Positions 15,432 through 24,560 of a stretch of 52,180 nucleotides of DNA are shown piece after piece. This stretch comes from Sandaracinobacteroides sp041909755. Lineage in GTDB: Bacteria > Pseudomonadota > Alphaproteobacteria > Sphingomonadales > Sphingomonadaceae. The stretch covers positions 1 to 52,180 of the forward strand of contig NZ_JAYRCW010000006.1 of NCBI RefSeq assembly GCF_041909755.1, written 5' to 3'. The position numbers were made by a program, and so were the translations under genes. The notes below the pieces were generated by a model. It worked only from the letters and a program-made list of their open reading frames with translations, made no database searches and was not told the origin of the DNA. How positions within the stretch are numbered: the first letter of the stretch is position 1; every line of letters starts with the position of its first letter.

Positions 15432-16220
15432 TCAGTCCCCGCTGTCCCGCGGCGCCAATTCGGCCTTTCGCAACTGGTTGTAGCGCAGCGTCGCGAAGGG
15501 GAATGCCGCCCCGTACAGCACCGCCAGCACGCACAGGGTCATCCAGGGGGCCTGCGCCAGCGCGGCCGCAAACAGGCCCACGGCCGCCAGCACGAACAGC
15601 CGGGCGCTACGGGGTATGTGCACGGATTTGAATCCCCAGCCCGGCAGGGCCGAAACCATCAGAAAGGCCGTAACGCCCGTCACCACCGCCACCAGGATCG
15701 CCCGGTTATGGGGGTCCAGGTCCAGCGCGCCGTCGTGCGCCAGGCTCCAGAACAGGGGTGCCAGCGCAAGCCCCGCGCCGGCCGGCGCGGGAACGCCGGT
15801 GGTAAAGCCCCCCCCCGTCTTGGGCAGATCGGCAAGATCCAGCGCGGTGTTGAACCGCGCCAGCCGCAGCGCGCAGCACACCGCCAGCGCCAGCGCCACA
15901 ACCCAGCCCAGCCGGCCCAGGTCGTCGAGCGCCCACAGGTAAAGGATCAGCGCCGGCGCCACGCCGAAGGCCGTCACGTCCGACAGCGAATCGAGTTCCG
16001 CGCCGAACCGGCTCGTCCCCCGCAGCAGCCGCGCCACGCGGCCGTCGATCCCGTCCAGCACGGCCGCGATCACGATCGCGGCAGCGGCCTTGTCGAATTC
16101 GCCGCCGATCGCAAAGCGCACCCCCGTCGCCCCGGAACAGAGCGCGAGCATGGTGATGGCGTTGGGAATCAGCGCCCGCAGCGGAAGCGGCGGCGGGCCG
16201 GGCCGCGCAGGCTCCGTCAT
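15432..16220 (-). CDS. pssA: CDP-diacylglycerol--serine O-phosphatidyltransferase
   Basis: A 262-aa integral membrane enzyme that makes phosphatidylserine from CDP-diacylglycerol and serine. The CDP-alcohol phosphatidyltransferase motif is complete: Asp56, Asp59, Gly60, Ala63, Arg64, Gly73, Asp77 and Asp81 ('DGIDGRVAR...GAELDSLSD'). About seven or eight hydrophobic helices follow. It overlaps the upstream psd gene by 4 bp, so phosphatidylserine is made and decarboxylated by products of one operon, giving phosphatidylethanolamine. Confidence 0.95.
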   Translation of the reverse strand: MTEPARPGPPPLPLRALIPNAITMLALCSGATGVRFAIGGEFDKAAAAIVIAAVLDGIDGRVARLLRGTSRFGAELDSLSDVTAFGVAPALILYLWALDDLGRLGWVVALALAVCCALRLARFNTALDLADLPKTGGGFTTGVPAPAGAGLALAPLFWSLAHDGALDLDPHNRAILVAVVTGVTAFLMVSALPGWGFKSVHIPRSARLFVLAAVGLFAAALAQAPWMTLCVLAVLYGAAFPFATLRYNQLRKAELAPRDSGD

Positions 16221-17050
16221 TGGCGGGGCCCCGGCCGGGCAGGCGCCGCGCCGCGCACGGCAATCACCGTTTCACCGGCCACCGCCCGCTGGCCCTTCAC
16301 CACGTTCGGGGCATAGCCTTCGGGCAGGAACACATCCACCCGGCTTCCGAACCGGATCAGCCCCACGCGCTGCCCGGTGCCCACGATGCTGCCTTCGCGC
16401 ACGAAGCCCACGATCCGCCGGGCCACCAGCCCGGCGATCTGGGTGAAGCCAACTTTCGTGCCGTCGGCCCCCTCGATCAGGAAATATTGCCGCTCATTCT
16501 CTTCGCTCGCCTTGTCCAGGTCTGCGTTCAGGAAGGCGCCCGGCACATAGGCCATCTTCGTCACCGTGCCCGCGATGGGGGCGCGATTGATGTGCACATC
16601 GAACACCGACATGAAGATGGAGATGCGCATGGCGGTTCCGGCGGCCAGCCCGCCCTCGCCCACCAGCTGGCGCGGCAGCTCCACCGTCATGATCTGGCTG
16701 ACCAGCCCGTCCGCCGGAGACAGGATCAGCCCCTCGCCCGCAGGCGACGCGCGCTTCGGATCGCGGAAGAATGCGCAGATGAACACTGTCAGCGCCACCA
16801 TCGGCCAGGCGACGATGCTCCAGCCCGAAAGGAAGAACACCAGCGCAAGCGCCGCCGGCACGGCCGCGAACTTCCACGCCTCCGGGTGGACGGAGGGCCA
16901 TTCCCACGCCATCGGGGCCACCCCACCGGAATGGGGCGCAGCTGGGGGAGCGGCCGGCTCGGTCGCGGGCAAAACGGGGGACGCAACGGAGGGAACAGCC
17001 GGTGTCTCCACCGGGGTCGGCTGCGGGTCTCGGGATTTTTCGGTGTCCAT
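16217..17050 (-). CDS. psd: Phosphatidylserine decarboxylase proenzyme
   Basis: A 277-aa pyruvoyl enzyme producing phosphatidylethanolamine. The self-cleavage site is Gly235-Ser236 in 'GLIRFGSRVDVFLPEGY', the short alphaproteobacterial form of the usual LGST motif; Ser236 becomes the pyruvoyl group. The N-terminal ~50 residues are an unusual proline/alanine/valine-rich extension, followed by two membrane helices (about 60-90). Typical family members are ~230 aa, so the extension explains the extra length. It is the first gene of the psd-pssA operon and divergent from the heme A synthase gene. Confidence 0.94.
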   Translation of the reverse strand: MDTEKSRDPQPTPVETPAVPSVASPVLPATEPAAPPAAPHSGGVAPMAWEWPSVHPEAWKFAAVPAALALVFFLSGWSIVAWPMVALTVFICAFFRDPKRASPAGEGLILSPADGLVSQIMTVELPRQLVGEGGLAAGTAMRISIFMSVFDVHINRAPIAGTVTKMAYVPGAFLNADLDKASEENERQYFLIEGADGTKVGFTQIAGLVARRIVGFVREGSIVGTGQRVGLIRFGSRVDVFLPEGYAPNVVKGQRAVAGETVIAVRGAAPARPGPRQ

Positions 17051-17161
17051 TGTCCGCCAAGCCTAGGCGGAATGGCGGCAATCGGAAAGGGCCTCGGCAC
17101 GCCCGGGTTGCGACAAGGCTGCTCTTTTTCCCGCGCGCCACGGGGTCTAAGGGTCAGCGCC

Positions 17162-18220
17162 ATGGTCAATCCGTCCCCCGCCACGTCCGGTCTCATCCCC
17201 CCGTCGGCCCGCCCCGCCGCCATCGCCAACTGGCTGCTGGCCGTCGCCCTGCTGGTGTTCGCGATGGTCGTGGTGGGCGGCATCACCCGGCTTACGGAAT
17301 CGGGCCTGTCCATCACCGAATGGAAGCCGATCACCGGCGCGATCCCGCCCCTGAACGAGGCGCAGTGGATCGCCGAGTTCGAAAAATATCAGCAAATTCC
17401 GGAATATAAGGAACTGAATCAGGGCATGAGCCTGGCGGATTTCAAGTTCATCTATTTCTGGGAATGGGTGCATCGGCTGCTTGGCCGGCTCATCGGCCTT
17501 GCCTTTGCGCTGCCGCTGGCCTGGTTCGCGGCGCGGCGAGCCATTCCGAAGGGCTATGGCCCGCGCCTCCTCGCGCTGCTGGCGCTGGGCGGGCTCCAGG
17601 GCGCGATCGGCTGGTGGATGGTCTCGTCGGGCCTCTCCGAACGCACCGATGTGTCCCACTATCGCCTTGCCGTGCATCTGCTGACGGCTCTGTTCATCCT
17701 GGCCGGTCTGGTCTGGACCGCGCTCGATCTGCGCCAGCTGGCCGCGAATCCGGCATCCCGCCCGGCCCGGCTCACGCCGTTCGCCGCCGTCACCGCCCTC
17801 ATCCTGTTCATCCAGCTGCTGCTGGGAGCCTGGGTCGCGGGCCTGAACGCCGGCTGGGCGTCAGACACCTGGCCCCTCATGAACGGCCGTTTCTTCCCGG
17901 AAAACGCGCAGTATCTGGGCCTCTCCAGCCTCGCGGATGATCCGCACCTGGTGCATTTCCTGCACCGCTGGTGGGCATGGGTGGCGGTGGCCGCGCTGGT
18001 CGTTCTGGCCCGTCAGGCCCGGCGCGCCGGCGCGCGGCCGGCCTCTGTCGCGATCCACAGCGCCTTCGGCACCCAGATCCTGCTGGGAATCGCCGTGGTC
18101 ATGACGGGCATGAACATCACGCTTGCCGTGCTGCATCAGGCTGTCGGCGCGCTTGTCGTCGCCAGCACGGCCTGGGGCGCCCACAGTGTCGGCAGGCGCA
18201 CCTTGGGGAGGCTCCATTGA
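17162..18220 (+). CDS. ctaA: Heme A synthase (COX15/CtaA)
   Basis: A 352-aa eight-helix membrane protein that oxidises heme O to heme A for cytochrome c oxidase. It is the alphaproteobacterial/mitochondrial (COX15) type. Conserved histidine-bearing segments are visible: 'FKFIYFWEWVHRLLGR', 'YRLAVHLLTALF', 'HLVHFLHRWWAW' and 'VLHQAVGALV', along with the N-terminal 'GGITRLTESGLSITEWKPITG'. I take the ATG at 17162; the long upstream open frame lies over psd on the other strand. It overlaps cutA by TTGA. Confidence 0.95.
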   Translation: MVNPSPATSGLIPPSARPAAIANWLLAVALLVFAMVVVGGITRLTESGLSITEWKPITGAIPPLNEAQWIAEFEKYQQIPEYKELNQGMSLADFKFIYFWEWVHRLLGRLIGLAFALPLAWFAARRAIPKGYGPRLLALLALGGLQGAIGWWMVSSGLSERTDVSHYRLAVHLLTALFILAGLVWTALDLRQLAANPASRPARLTPFAAVTALILFIQLLLGAWVAGLNAGWASDTWPLMNGRFFPENAQYLGLSSLADDPHLVHFLHRWWAWVAVAALVVLARQARRAGARPASVAIHSAFGTQILLGIAVVMTGMNITLAVLHQAVGALVVASTAWGAHSVGRRTLGRLH

Positions 18221-18543
18221 CCGGGATCGTATCCGTCTATTGCATCTTCGGTTCCACGGACGAGGCGGAGCGTGTCGCCCGCGCGATGGTGGATCGGCGG
18301 CTTGCCGCCTGCGCCAACATCCTGGGCCCCTGCACCTCCGTCTATCGCTGGGAAGGCGAAGTCCGGCTGGCAAGCGAAGTGGCCGCCATCTTCAAGTCGG
18401 CGGCCGCCACCGCGCAGGCGCTCGTGGAAGCGATCGCCGCCGAACACAGCTATGAAGTCCCCGCAATCACGGTCTGGCCCGTTGAGGACAGCCTGGAAAG
18501 CTATGCCCGATGGGTCCGGACACAGAGCGAACCGGCCGGATAG
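18217..18543 (+). CDS. cutA: Divalent-cation tolerance protein CutA
   Basis: A 108-aa protein of the CutA1 family, a trimeric cytoplasmic protein linked to copper tolerance. The family signature is visible: 'RRLAACANILGPCTSVYRWEGEVRLASEVAAIFKS' and 'HSYEVPAITVWPVEDSLESYARWV'. The only plausible start is TTG at 18217, which overlaps the heme A synthase stop as TTGA. The next 113 bp separate it from rplM. Confidence 0.9.
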   Translation: MTGIVSVYCIFGSTDEAERVARAMVDRRLAACANILGPCTSVYRWEGEVRLASEVAAIFKSAAATAQALVEAIAAEHSYEVPAITVWPVEDSLESYARWVRTQSEPAG

Positions 18544-18557
18544 AAGGGCTGTTCGAT

Positions 18558-18579
18558 GTGCGGTATGAAAATACCACAC
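18558..18579 (+). promoter_or_regulatory. Hairpin in the cutA-rplM gap
   Basis: GTG-C-GGTAT-GAAA-ATACC-A-CAC forms an 8-bp stem with one mismatch and a GAAA tetraloop, followed by a pyrimidine-rich stretch. It may end the ctaA-cutA transcript or form part of an rplM leader used in ribosomal-protein feedback. The sequence does not decide between these. Confidence 0.35.
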
Positions 18580-18656
18580 GCCGTTTCCTTGCCTTTTGCA
18601 GCCTGTTCGCGTAGTGCCCCGCGCTCCGAACCGATTATCATACCCAAGGACAAGCG

Positions 18657-19157
18657 ATGCTCACCCGCACCACTGCCTCGGCCAAGCCGGCCGAGGTCCA
18701 GAAGAAGTGGATCCTGATCGATGCCGACGGCCTCGTCGTCGGCCGTCTGGCCACCATCGTCGCCAACCGCCTGCGCGGCAAGCACAAGGCAAGCTTCACC
18801 CCCCACGTCGATTGCGGTGACAATGTCATCGTCATCAACGCCGACAAGGTGCGCTTCACCGGCCGCAAGGCGACGCAGAAGATGTATTATCGCCACACCG
18901 GCTATGCCGGCGGCATCAAGGAAGTCCGCGCCGACAAGGTGCTGGAAGGCCGCTTCCCCGAGCGCGTCCTTGAAAAGGCCGTTGAGCGCATGATCCCGCG
19001 CGGCCCGCTCGGCCGCCAGCAGATGCGCAACCTGCGCGTCTTCGCCGGCAGCGAGCATCCGCATGCCGCGCAGAACCCCGAGGTGCTCGATGTCGCCTCG
19101 ATGAACCGCAAGAACGTCCTGGGCGCCCAGGCAGAAGGCAAGGTTGCCGCGAAATGA
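18657..19157 (+). CDS. rplM: 50S ribosomal protein L13
   Basis: A 166-aa uL13. Signature regions are 'KKWILIDADGLVVGRLATIVANRLRGKHKASFTPHVDCGDNVIVINA', 'YYRHTGYAGGIKE' and 'AVERMIPRGPLGRQQMRNLRVFAGSEHPHAAQNPEVLD'. It is longer than the 142-aa E. coli protein because of short extensions at both ends. AAGGACAAGCG precedes the ATG. It overlaps rpsI by ATGA, the usual L13-S9 operon. Confidence 0.97.
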   Translation: MLTRTTASAKPAEVQKKWILIDADGLVVGRLATIVANRLRGKHKASFTPHVDCGDNVIVINADKVRFTGRKATQKMYYRHTGYAGGIKEVRADKVLEGRFPERVLEKAVERMIPRGPLGRQQMRNLRVFAGSEHPHAAQNPEVLDVASMNRKNVLGAQAEGKVAAK

Positions 19158-19729
19158 GCGAGAACACCCCTCAGGAAGACACCCGCATGAGCCTCGCGGA
19201 TCTCGCGAAGCTGCAGCAGTCCCAGCCCGCCGCGCCGGCCCCTGCGCCCTTGGCCGAAGCTGCCCCGGCTGACGAAGCGGCTCCGGCTGCCCCCGTCGTG
19301 CAGGCGGAACCTGTCGCGCTGCGTCCGCAGATCCTCGACAAGTTCGGCCGCGCCTATGCGACCGGCCGCCGGAAGGATGCCGTCGCCCGCGTGTGGCTGA
19401 AGCCCGGCTCCGGCAAGATCCTGATCAACGGCCGCGACCAGACCGTCTATTTCGCCCGCCCCACGCTGCGCCTGGTGATCAACCAGCCGTTCGACGTGGC
19501 CGAGCGGCTGGAACAGTATGACGTGGTCGCAACCGTCGTCGGCGGCGGCCTTTCGGGCCAGGCCGGCGCGGTCAAGCACGGCATCGCCCAGGCGCTGACC
19601 CGCTATGAACCGGCGCTTCGCACCGCCGTGAAGCAGGCCGGCTTCCTCACGCGCGACAGCCGCGCGGTCGAGCGGAAGAAGTACGGCAAGGCCAAGGCCC
19701 GCCGCAGCTTCCAGTTCTCGAAGCGCTAA
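19154..19729 (+). CDS. rpsI: 30S ribosomal protein S9
   Basis: A 191-aa uS9. The conserved body starts near residue 66 ('GRAYATGRRKDAVARVWLKPGSGKILINGR') and ends in the canonical 'KKYGKAKARRSFQFSKR' tail that reaches the P-site tRNA. The first ~60 residues are an alanine/proline-rich extension not present in E. coli S9, common in alphaproteobacteria. The start could also be the ATG at 19187, but the one at 19154 overlaps the rplM stop and is preferred. Confidence 0.96.
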   Translation: MSENTPQEDTRMSLADLAKLQQSQPAAPAPAPLAEAAPADEAAPAAPVVQAEPVALRPQILDKFGRAYATGRRKDAVARVWLKPGSGKILINGRDQTVYFARPTLRLVINQPFDVAERLEQYDVVATVVGGGLSGQAGAVKHGIAQALTRYEPALRTAVKQAGFLTRDSRAVERKKYGKAKARRSFQFSKR

Positions 19730-19780
19730 GCGCCACAGCGCTGCACCGCAGGCCCGTCTTCGCGGGTCAGGCGGCACGGG

Positions 19781-19808
19781 AAAAGGCGGGGCGAAAGCCC
19801 CGCCTTTT
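19781..19808. terminator. Rho-independent terminator of rplM-rpsI
   Basis: AAAAGGCGGGGC (19781-19792), loop GAAA, and GCCCCGCCTTTT (19797-19808) form a perfect 12-bp stem with an A-tract on the left and a T-tract on the right. It lies 52 bases after the rpsI stop. This is the clearest intrinsic terminator in the window. Confidence 0.85.
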
Positions 19809-19921
19809 CTGCGTCTGCGTCTGCGGCGGCGCGGCCTGCCCGCCTACCTTCCTGCCCTTCCGTTTCTCCTCCCGTCGCAACGCCCTTCCCCCGCCGCCCG
19901 CCCTCCCGTAAACAGGCGGCG

Positions 19922-22000
19922 ATGCTTGCCCGCCTCTTCCTCGCATTCGCCCTTCTGATTGCCGGCCCGGCGCTTGCCGCCAGCAGCGCACAGCTGGAAA
20001 ACACCCGCGTCGAGCTCGTCAGCGAGGTGAAGGCCCCGGCGCCGGGGCAGCGCTTCACCATTGGCCTGGTGATGGATCCGAAGCCCGGCTGGCACACCTA
20101 TTGGGAAAATCCCGGCGACAGCGGCATGCCCACCCGCGCCCAATGGCAGCTGCCCAAGGGCGTCACCGTGTCGGATTTCCGCTACCCGGTGCCGGAAACC
20201 TATGTCGTCGCCGGCCTGATGAACCATGTCTATGGCGATGAAAATGTCCTCCTCGCCGAGGTCACCGTTCCGCAGGGCGCAAGCGGGGAGCTGCCGCTGA
20301 AGGCCCGGATCGACTGGCTCGTGTGCGACGACAAGATCTGTATCCCCGAAGGGGCGGACCTGTCGTTGACCCTCCCCATCGGCGACGGTGCAGCCGATCC
20401 CGCCCAGCGCGCCCGCTTCGACGCCGCACGCGCCGCGCTGCCGGTGCAGCTGGCCGAAGCCGCAAGCTACCAGACAGACGGCAAGCGCATCCGCCTCTCC
20501 GTTCCGTTCGCCGACACCGGCGCCGTCACCGCGGCCCATTTCTTCGCGGCTGGCGACGACAGCGTCCTGTTCGCCAGCCCGCAAACCGTCTCGCGAACCG
20601 CAACGGCCCTCATCGTGGAGACAGACGCCGTGCCGGGCGCAACGCCGGGCGACGTCCCCGGCCTCCTCCGGATCGAGCGCGGCGATGATGTGCTGGGCCT
20701 TGCGATCACCGCGCGGCCCGGCTCCGTCACGGCCGGGCAGCCGCTAAAGACGGCCCCGGCCCCGAAGCCCGGCATGGCCGCATTCTGGCCCGCCCTCGGC
20801 CTCGCCATCCTCGGCGGCCTCATCCTGAACCTGATGCCCTGCGTGTTCCCGATCCTAAGCCTGAAGGCGCTCAGCCTCGCGCGGTCGGGCGAATCGGCCG
20901 CCCACGCCCGTGCGGAGGGGCTTGCCTATACGGCGGGCGTCGTGCTGGTCACGACGCTGCTGGGGCTGGCCGCCATCGGCATCGCGGCGGCGGGCCAGGG
21001 GGCAGGCTGGGCCTTCCAGTTGCAGGATCCGCGCGTCGTGCTGTTCCTGATGCTGCTGACGCTGGCGATCGGCCTCAACTTCGCGGGCCTCTACGAGGTG
21101 AACCTCGGCGCCGCGAACATGGGCTCGGATCTGGCGTCGAAGCCGGGTGCGCGCGGGGCCTTCTTCACCGGCGCGCTCGCTGCCTTCGTCGCCACGCCCT
21201 GCACCGGCCCCTTCATGGCCGGCGCGCTGGGCGCCGCCCTGCTGCTGCCGCCCATGGCGGGCCTCGCGGTGTTCGCGGGGCTGGGCCTTGGCCTTGCCTT
21301 GCCCTTCCTTGCCATCGGCTTCATTCCCGCCCTGCGCCGCCTGCTGCCCAGGCCCGGCCCGTGGATGGTCGGCTTCCGCCGCTTCCTCGCCGTGCCGATG
21401 TTCCTCACCGCGCTGGCGCTCGCCTGGGTGCTGGGGCGGCAGGCGGGGCACAACGCCCTGATGCTGGGGCTGTCCATGTCGCTGGCGCTGGCTGTCATCC
21501 TGTGGATCCTCGGCATGCGCCAGCAAAAGCGCGCGTCCGTCGTCGTCACCGTGTCGCTCGCCGCGCTGATCGCGCTGCTGTCGCCGCTCGCCCTCAGCCG
21601 CATGCCCACAGAACAGGATCCGCTCACCCGGGAACCCGGCCCGGCAAGCCTGTCCGGCGTTGCCTTCACGCCCGAAGCCATCGCCGCCGCACAGGGGGAC
21701 CGCAAGCCCACCTTCCTCTATTTCACGGCGGATTGGTGCCTCACCTGCAAGGTGAACGAAAAGGGCGCGCTGTCCGATCCCGCCGTCGCCGAAGCCTTTG
21801 AAAAGGCCGGCATCCAGGTCATGGTGGGGGACTGGACCCGGCCTGATCCGGCCATCGCCCGCTTCCTTCAGGATCGCGGCCGCGCCGGTATCCCGCTCTA
21901 CCTCTTCTACGGCGCCGACGGCAAAGTGACGGAGCTTCCGCAGATCCTCACCGTCGGGGCGCTGACGGCGCTTGCAACCCCCGGTTCATCCGCCACCTGA
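19922..22000 (+). CDS. DsbD/ScsB-type protein-disulfide reductase
   Basis: A 692-aa envelope protein that carries reducing power from cytoplasmic thioredoxin to the periplasm. Order: signal peptide (1-20); an N-terminal domain of the ScsB/DsbD-alpha type with Cys135 and Cys140 in 'WLVCDDKICIPEG'; a membrane domain of about eight helices with the paired cysteines of 'LMPCVFPILSLKALSLA' and 'ATPCTGPFMAGALGAALLL'; and a C-terminal thioredoxin fold with 'DWCLTCK' (Cys606, Cys609). All three cysteine pairs are present, so electron relay should be intact. It is followed within 30 bp by a redoxin gene that may be its client. Confidence 0.92.
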   Translation: MLARLFLAFALLIAGPALAASSAQLENTRVELVSEVKAPAPGQRFTIGLVMDPKPGWHTYWENPGDSGMPTRAQWQLPKGVTVSDFRYPVPETYVVAGLMNHVYGDENVLLAEVTVPQGASGELPLKARIDWLVCDDKICIPEGADLSLTLPIGDGAADPAQRARFDAARAALPVQLAEAASYQTDGKRIRLSVPFADTGAVTAAHFFAAGDDSVLFASPQTVSRTATALIVETDAVPGATPGDVPGLLRIERGDDVLGLAITARPGSVTAGQPLKTAPAPKPGMAAFWPALGLAILGGLILNLMPCVFPILSLKALSLARSGESAAHARAEGLAYTAGVVLVTTLLGLAAIGIAAAGQGAGWAFQLQDPRVVLFLMLLTLAIGLNFAGLYEVNLGAANMGSDLASKPGARGAFFTGALAAFVATPCTGPFMAGALGAALLLPPMAGLAVFAGLGLGLALPFLAIGFIPALRRLLPRPGPWMVGFRRFLAVPMFLTALALAWVLGRQAGHNALMLGLSMSLALAVILWILGMRQQKRASVVVTVSLAALIALLSPLALSRMPTEQDPLTREPGPASLSGVAFTPEAIAAAQGDRKPTFLYFTADWCLTCKVNEKGALSDPAVAEAFEKAGIQVMVGDWTRPDPAIARFLQDRGRAGIPLYLFYGADGKVTELPQILTVGALTALATPGSSAT

Positions 22001-22030
22001 CATCATGCCGAAGCCAAGAAGGAGATGTTC

Positions 22031-22642
22031 ATGATGAAGCCCCTGTTTGCAGCAGTCGCCCCCATCATGGTCCTGGGCGTCCTCGCCGCCCCGGTGCTGG
22101 CGAATGCCGTCGTCGGGCAGCCCGCGCCCGCCTTCACCGCAAAGGATGCCGCCGGCCGCAGCGTCAGCCTCTCGGATTTCAAGGGCAAGCCCGTGGTGCT
22201 GGAATGGACGAACCCCGAATGCCCGTTCGTGCAGAAATATTATTCCGGCGGAGACATGCAGAAACTTCAGGCAGAAGCCCGCAAAGGCGGCGCCGTGTGG
22301 CTGACGATCAATTCAGGCGCCGCCGGAAAGCAGGGCCATCTGTCGGGTGAGCAGGCCGGCGCCAAGATGCGCCAGCAGGGTTCCCAGCCGACGGCCTATC
22401 TGCTCGATGCCGATGGCGCCGTCGGCCGCGCCTATGGCGCACGCACCACACCGCACATGTTCGTGATCGCGCCGGATGGCACGCTGGCCTATGCGGGCGG
22501 CATCGACAGCATCCCCAGCGCCAACCCGGCCGACATCGCAAGGGCCGAACCGCTGGTGAAGCTGGCGCTGGCCGATGTGAAGGCCGGGAAGCCCGTCGCC
22601 ACGCCGACCAGCCGCCCCTACGGCTGCTCAGTCAAATATTGA
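22031..22642 (+). CDS. Exported thioredoxin-fold redoxin (AhpC/TSA type)
   Basis: A ~203-aa protein with an N-terminal signal peptide ('MVLGVLAAPVLANA'). The redoxin core shows 'VGQPAPAFTAKDAAGRSVSLSDFKGKPVVLEWTNPECPFVQKYY'. The single active cysteine is in 'NPECPFV' where thioredoxins have CxxC, and a second conserved cysteine ends the protein ('YGCSVKY'). Three ATGs are close together; GGAG is immediately next to the first (22025) and six bases before the second, so 22031 is preferred. Adjacent to the DsbD-like gene, it is probably reduced by that system. Confidence 0.87.
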   Translation: MMKPLFAAVAPIMVLGVLAAPVLANAVVGQPAPAFTAKDAAGRSVSLSDFKGKPVVLEWTNPECPFVQKYYSGGDMQKLQAEARKGGAVWLTINSGAAGKQGHLSGEQAGAKMRQQGSQPTAYLLDADGAVGRAYGARTTPHMFVIAPDGTLAYAGGIDSIPSANPADIARAEPLVKLALADVKAGKPVATPTSRPYGCSVKY

Positions 22643-22680
22643 CCGGCTGATGCCCGGCAGGGCGCATGGCGCCCAGCCGG
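22643..22680. terminator. Compound hairpin between the redoxin and aspS genes
   Basis: CCGGCT (22643-22648) pairs with AGCCGG (22675-22680), and inside it GGGCGC/GCGCCC (22660-22674, loop ATG) forms a second stem. It lies in the 50-bp gap between convergent genes. The T-tract is weak (GGTTTCC), so termination is plausible rather than sure. Confidence 0.45.
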
Positions 22681-22692
22681 GGTTTCCGCCGC

Positions 22693-24495
22693 TCAGGCCG
22701 GCTTGCGCGGCTGGATATGCAGTTCGCGCAGCTGCTTCTCGCTCACGGCCGAAGGCGCGTTCATCATCAGGTCCTCCGCCTTCTGGTTCAGCGGGAACAG
22801 CGTCACCTCGCGGATGTTCGGCTCGTCCGCGATAAGCATCACGATCCGGTCCACGCCCGGCGCAGACCCGCCGTGTGGCGGCGCGCCATATTTGAAGGCG
22901 TTGATCATGCCGGGGAAATTCGTGTCCACCTGGTCGCGCGTATAGCCGGCGATCTCGAACGCCTTGTACATGATCTCCGGCTTGTGGTTCCGGATCGCGC
23001 CAGAGGACAGCTCCACCCCATTGCAGACGATGTCATACTGGAAGGCCAGGATCTCCAGCGGGTCCTTCGTTTCCAGCGCCGTCATCTCGCCCTGCGGCAT
23101 GGAGAAGGGGTTGTGGGAAAAGTCGATCTTCCCCGTTTCCTCGTCCGCCTCGAACATCGGGAAATCCACGATCCAGCAGAACTTATAGGCGCCCTGCTCG
23201 ATCAGCCCCAGCTGCTCGCCCACGCGGGTGCGGGCAAAGCCGGCCAGCTTGGCAGCCGCAAGCTCCTTGCCGGCCGCAAAGAAACAGCCGTCGTCCGGGC
23301 CAAGCCCAAGCGCCGCATACAGGGCTTCCATGCCCTCCGTGCCATGGTTCTTGGCGATGGGGCCGCCGAATTCGCCGCCCTTGCGCGTCACATAGCCAAG
23401 GCCCGCATGGCCTTCGCTGCGCGCCCATTCGTTCATGTCGTCAAAGAACTTGCGGCTCTTTTCCGCAGTGTTCGGCGCGGGGATCGCCCGCACCACGCCG
23501 CCCGAACCCACGATCTTCTCGAACAGGCCAAAGCCGGATTGCCGGAAATGCTCCGACACGTCCGAAATCAGCAGCGGGTTCCTGAGATCGGGCTTGTCAT
23601 TGCCATATTTCAGCATGGATTCGCGGTAGGGAATGCGCGGGAACGCCCCTTCCGTCACCGCCCAGGGCTTGTCGCGGTTCCAGCCGGCGAACTCAGCGAA
23701 CACGCCCGCCAGCACCGGCTCGATCGCCTGGAACACATCTTCCTGCGTCACGAAGCTCATCTCGAAATCGAGCTGGTAGAATTCACCCGGAGAGCGATCC
23801 GCCCGCGCATCCTCGTCGCGGAAGCAGGGCGCGATCTGGAAATAACGGTCGAAGCCCGCCACCATCAGCAGCTGCTTGAACATCTGCGGCGCCTGCGGAA
23901 GCGCATAGAATTTGCCCGGATGCAGCCGCGAAGGCACCAGGAAGTCGCGCGCGCCCTCCGGGCTGGAAGCCGTCAGGATCGGCGTCTGATATTCGGTGAA
24001 GCCCTGCGCCTGCATCCGCTGGCGCAGCGACGAAATCACCTTCGAACGCAGCACGATGTTCCTGTGCAGCCGCTCCCGCCGAAGATCCAGGAAGCGGTAG
24101 CGCAGGCGGATATCCTCAGGATATTCCGCCTCGCCCGCCACCGGCAGCGGCAGCTCGGCTGCTTCGGATTGCACGGAAACCCCACGAACCCGCACCTCGA
24201 TGGCGCCGGTCGGCAGGTTCGGGTTCACCGTGCCCTCGCTGCGCGCCACCACTTCGCCGTCGATCGTCACCACGGATTCCAGCCGCAGCCGGTCCAGCGT
24301 CTCCAGGAACGGCGAACCGGCGGCCACCACCAGCTGGGTCAGGCCGTGATGATCGCGCAGGTCGATGAACAGCACGCCGCCATGGTCGCGCTTGCGGTGG
24401 ATCCAGCCCGACAGGCGGACGGTCTGGCCGACATGCGCGGCCGTCAGCTCGGCGCAATGATGGGTGCGATAGGCGTGAATTTCGGTCGTGTTCAT
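22693..24495 (-). CDS. aspS: Aspartate--tRNA ligase
   Basis: A 600-aa class II bacterial-type AspRS. Seen in order: the N-terminal OB-fold anticodon domain ('VRLSGWIHRKRDHGGVLFIDLRDHHGLTQ'), motif 2 'CFRDEDARADRSPGEFYQLDFEMSF', the GAD insertion domain and motif 3 'GGSAPGVDRIVML'. Length is normal. There is no recognisable ribosome site before the ATG (CCCCCCGCCC). Whether it also charges tRNA-Asn cannot be decided here. Divergent from rnd across 65 bp. Confidence 0.97.
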   Translation of the reverse strand: MNTTEIHAYRTHHCAELTAAHVGQTVRLSGWIHRKRDHGGVLFIDLRDHHGLTQLVVAAGSPFLETLDRLRLESVVTIDGEVVARSEGTVNPNLPTGAIEVRVRGVSVQSEAAELPLPVAGEAEYPEDIRLRYRFLDLRRERLHRNIVLRSKVISSLRQRMQAQGFTEYQTPILTASSPEGARDFLVPSRLHPGKFYALPQAPQMFKQLLMVAGFDRYFQIAPCFRDEDARADRSPGEFYQLDFEMSFVTQEDVFQAIEPVLAGVFAEFAGWNRDKPWAVTEGAFPRIPYRESMLKYGNDKPDLRNPLLISDVSEHFRQSGFGLFEKIVGSGGVVRAIPAPNTAEKSRKFFDDMNEWARSEGHAGLGYVTRKGGEFGGPIAKNHGTEGMEALYAALGLGPDDGCFFAAGKELAAAKLAGFARTRVGEQLGLIEQGAYKFCWIVDFPMFEADEETGKIDFSHNPFSMPQGEMTALETKDPLEILAFQYDIVCNGVELSSGAIRNHKPEIMYKAFEIAGYTRDQVDTNFPGMINAFKYGAPPHGGSAPGVDRIVMLIADEPNIREVTLFPLNQKAEDLMMNAPSAVSEKQLRELHIQPRKPA

Positions 24496-24525
24496 GGGCG
24501 GGGGGTCAAGGCCAAGGCCACCCTT

Positions 24526-24553
24526 TTGTCAAGCACGCATCCTGCCGCTATCG
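24526..24553 (+). promoter_or_regulatory. Candidate rnd promoter
   Basis: TTGTCA (24526-24531) and CTATCG (24548-24553) are separated by 16 bases. Transcription would begin around 24560, at or just before the rnd ATG (24561). With no ribosome site in front of rnd, the message may be leaderless. Confidence 0.4.
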
Positions 24554-24560
24554 GGCATCC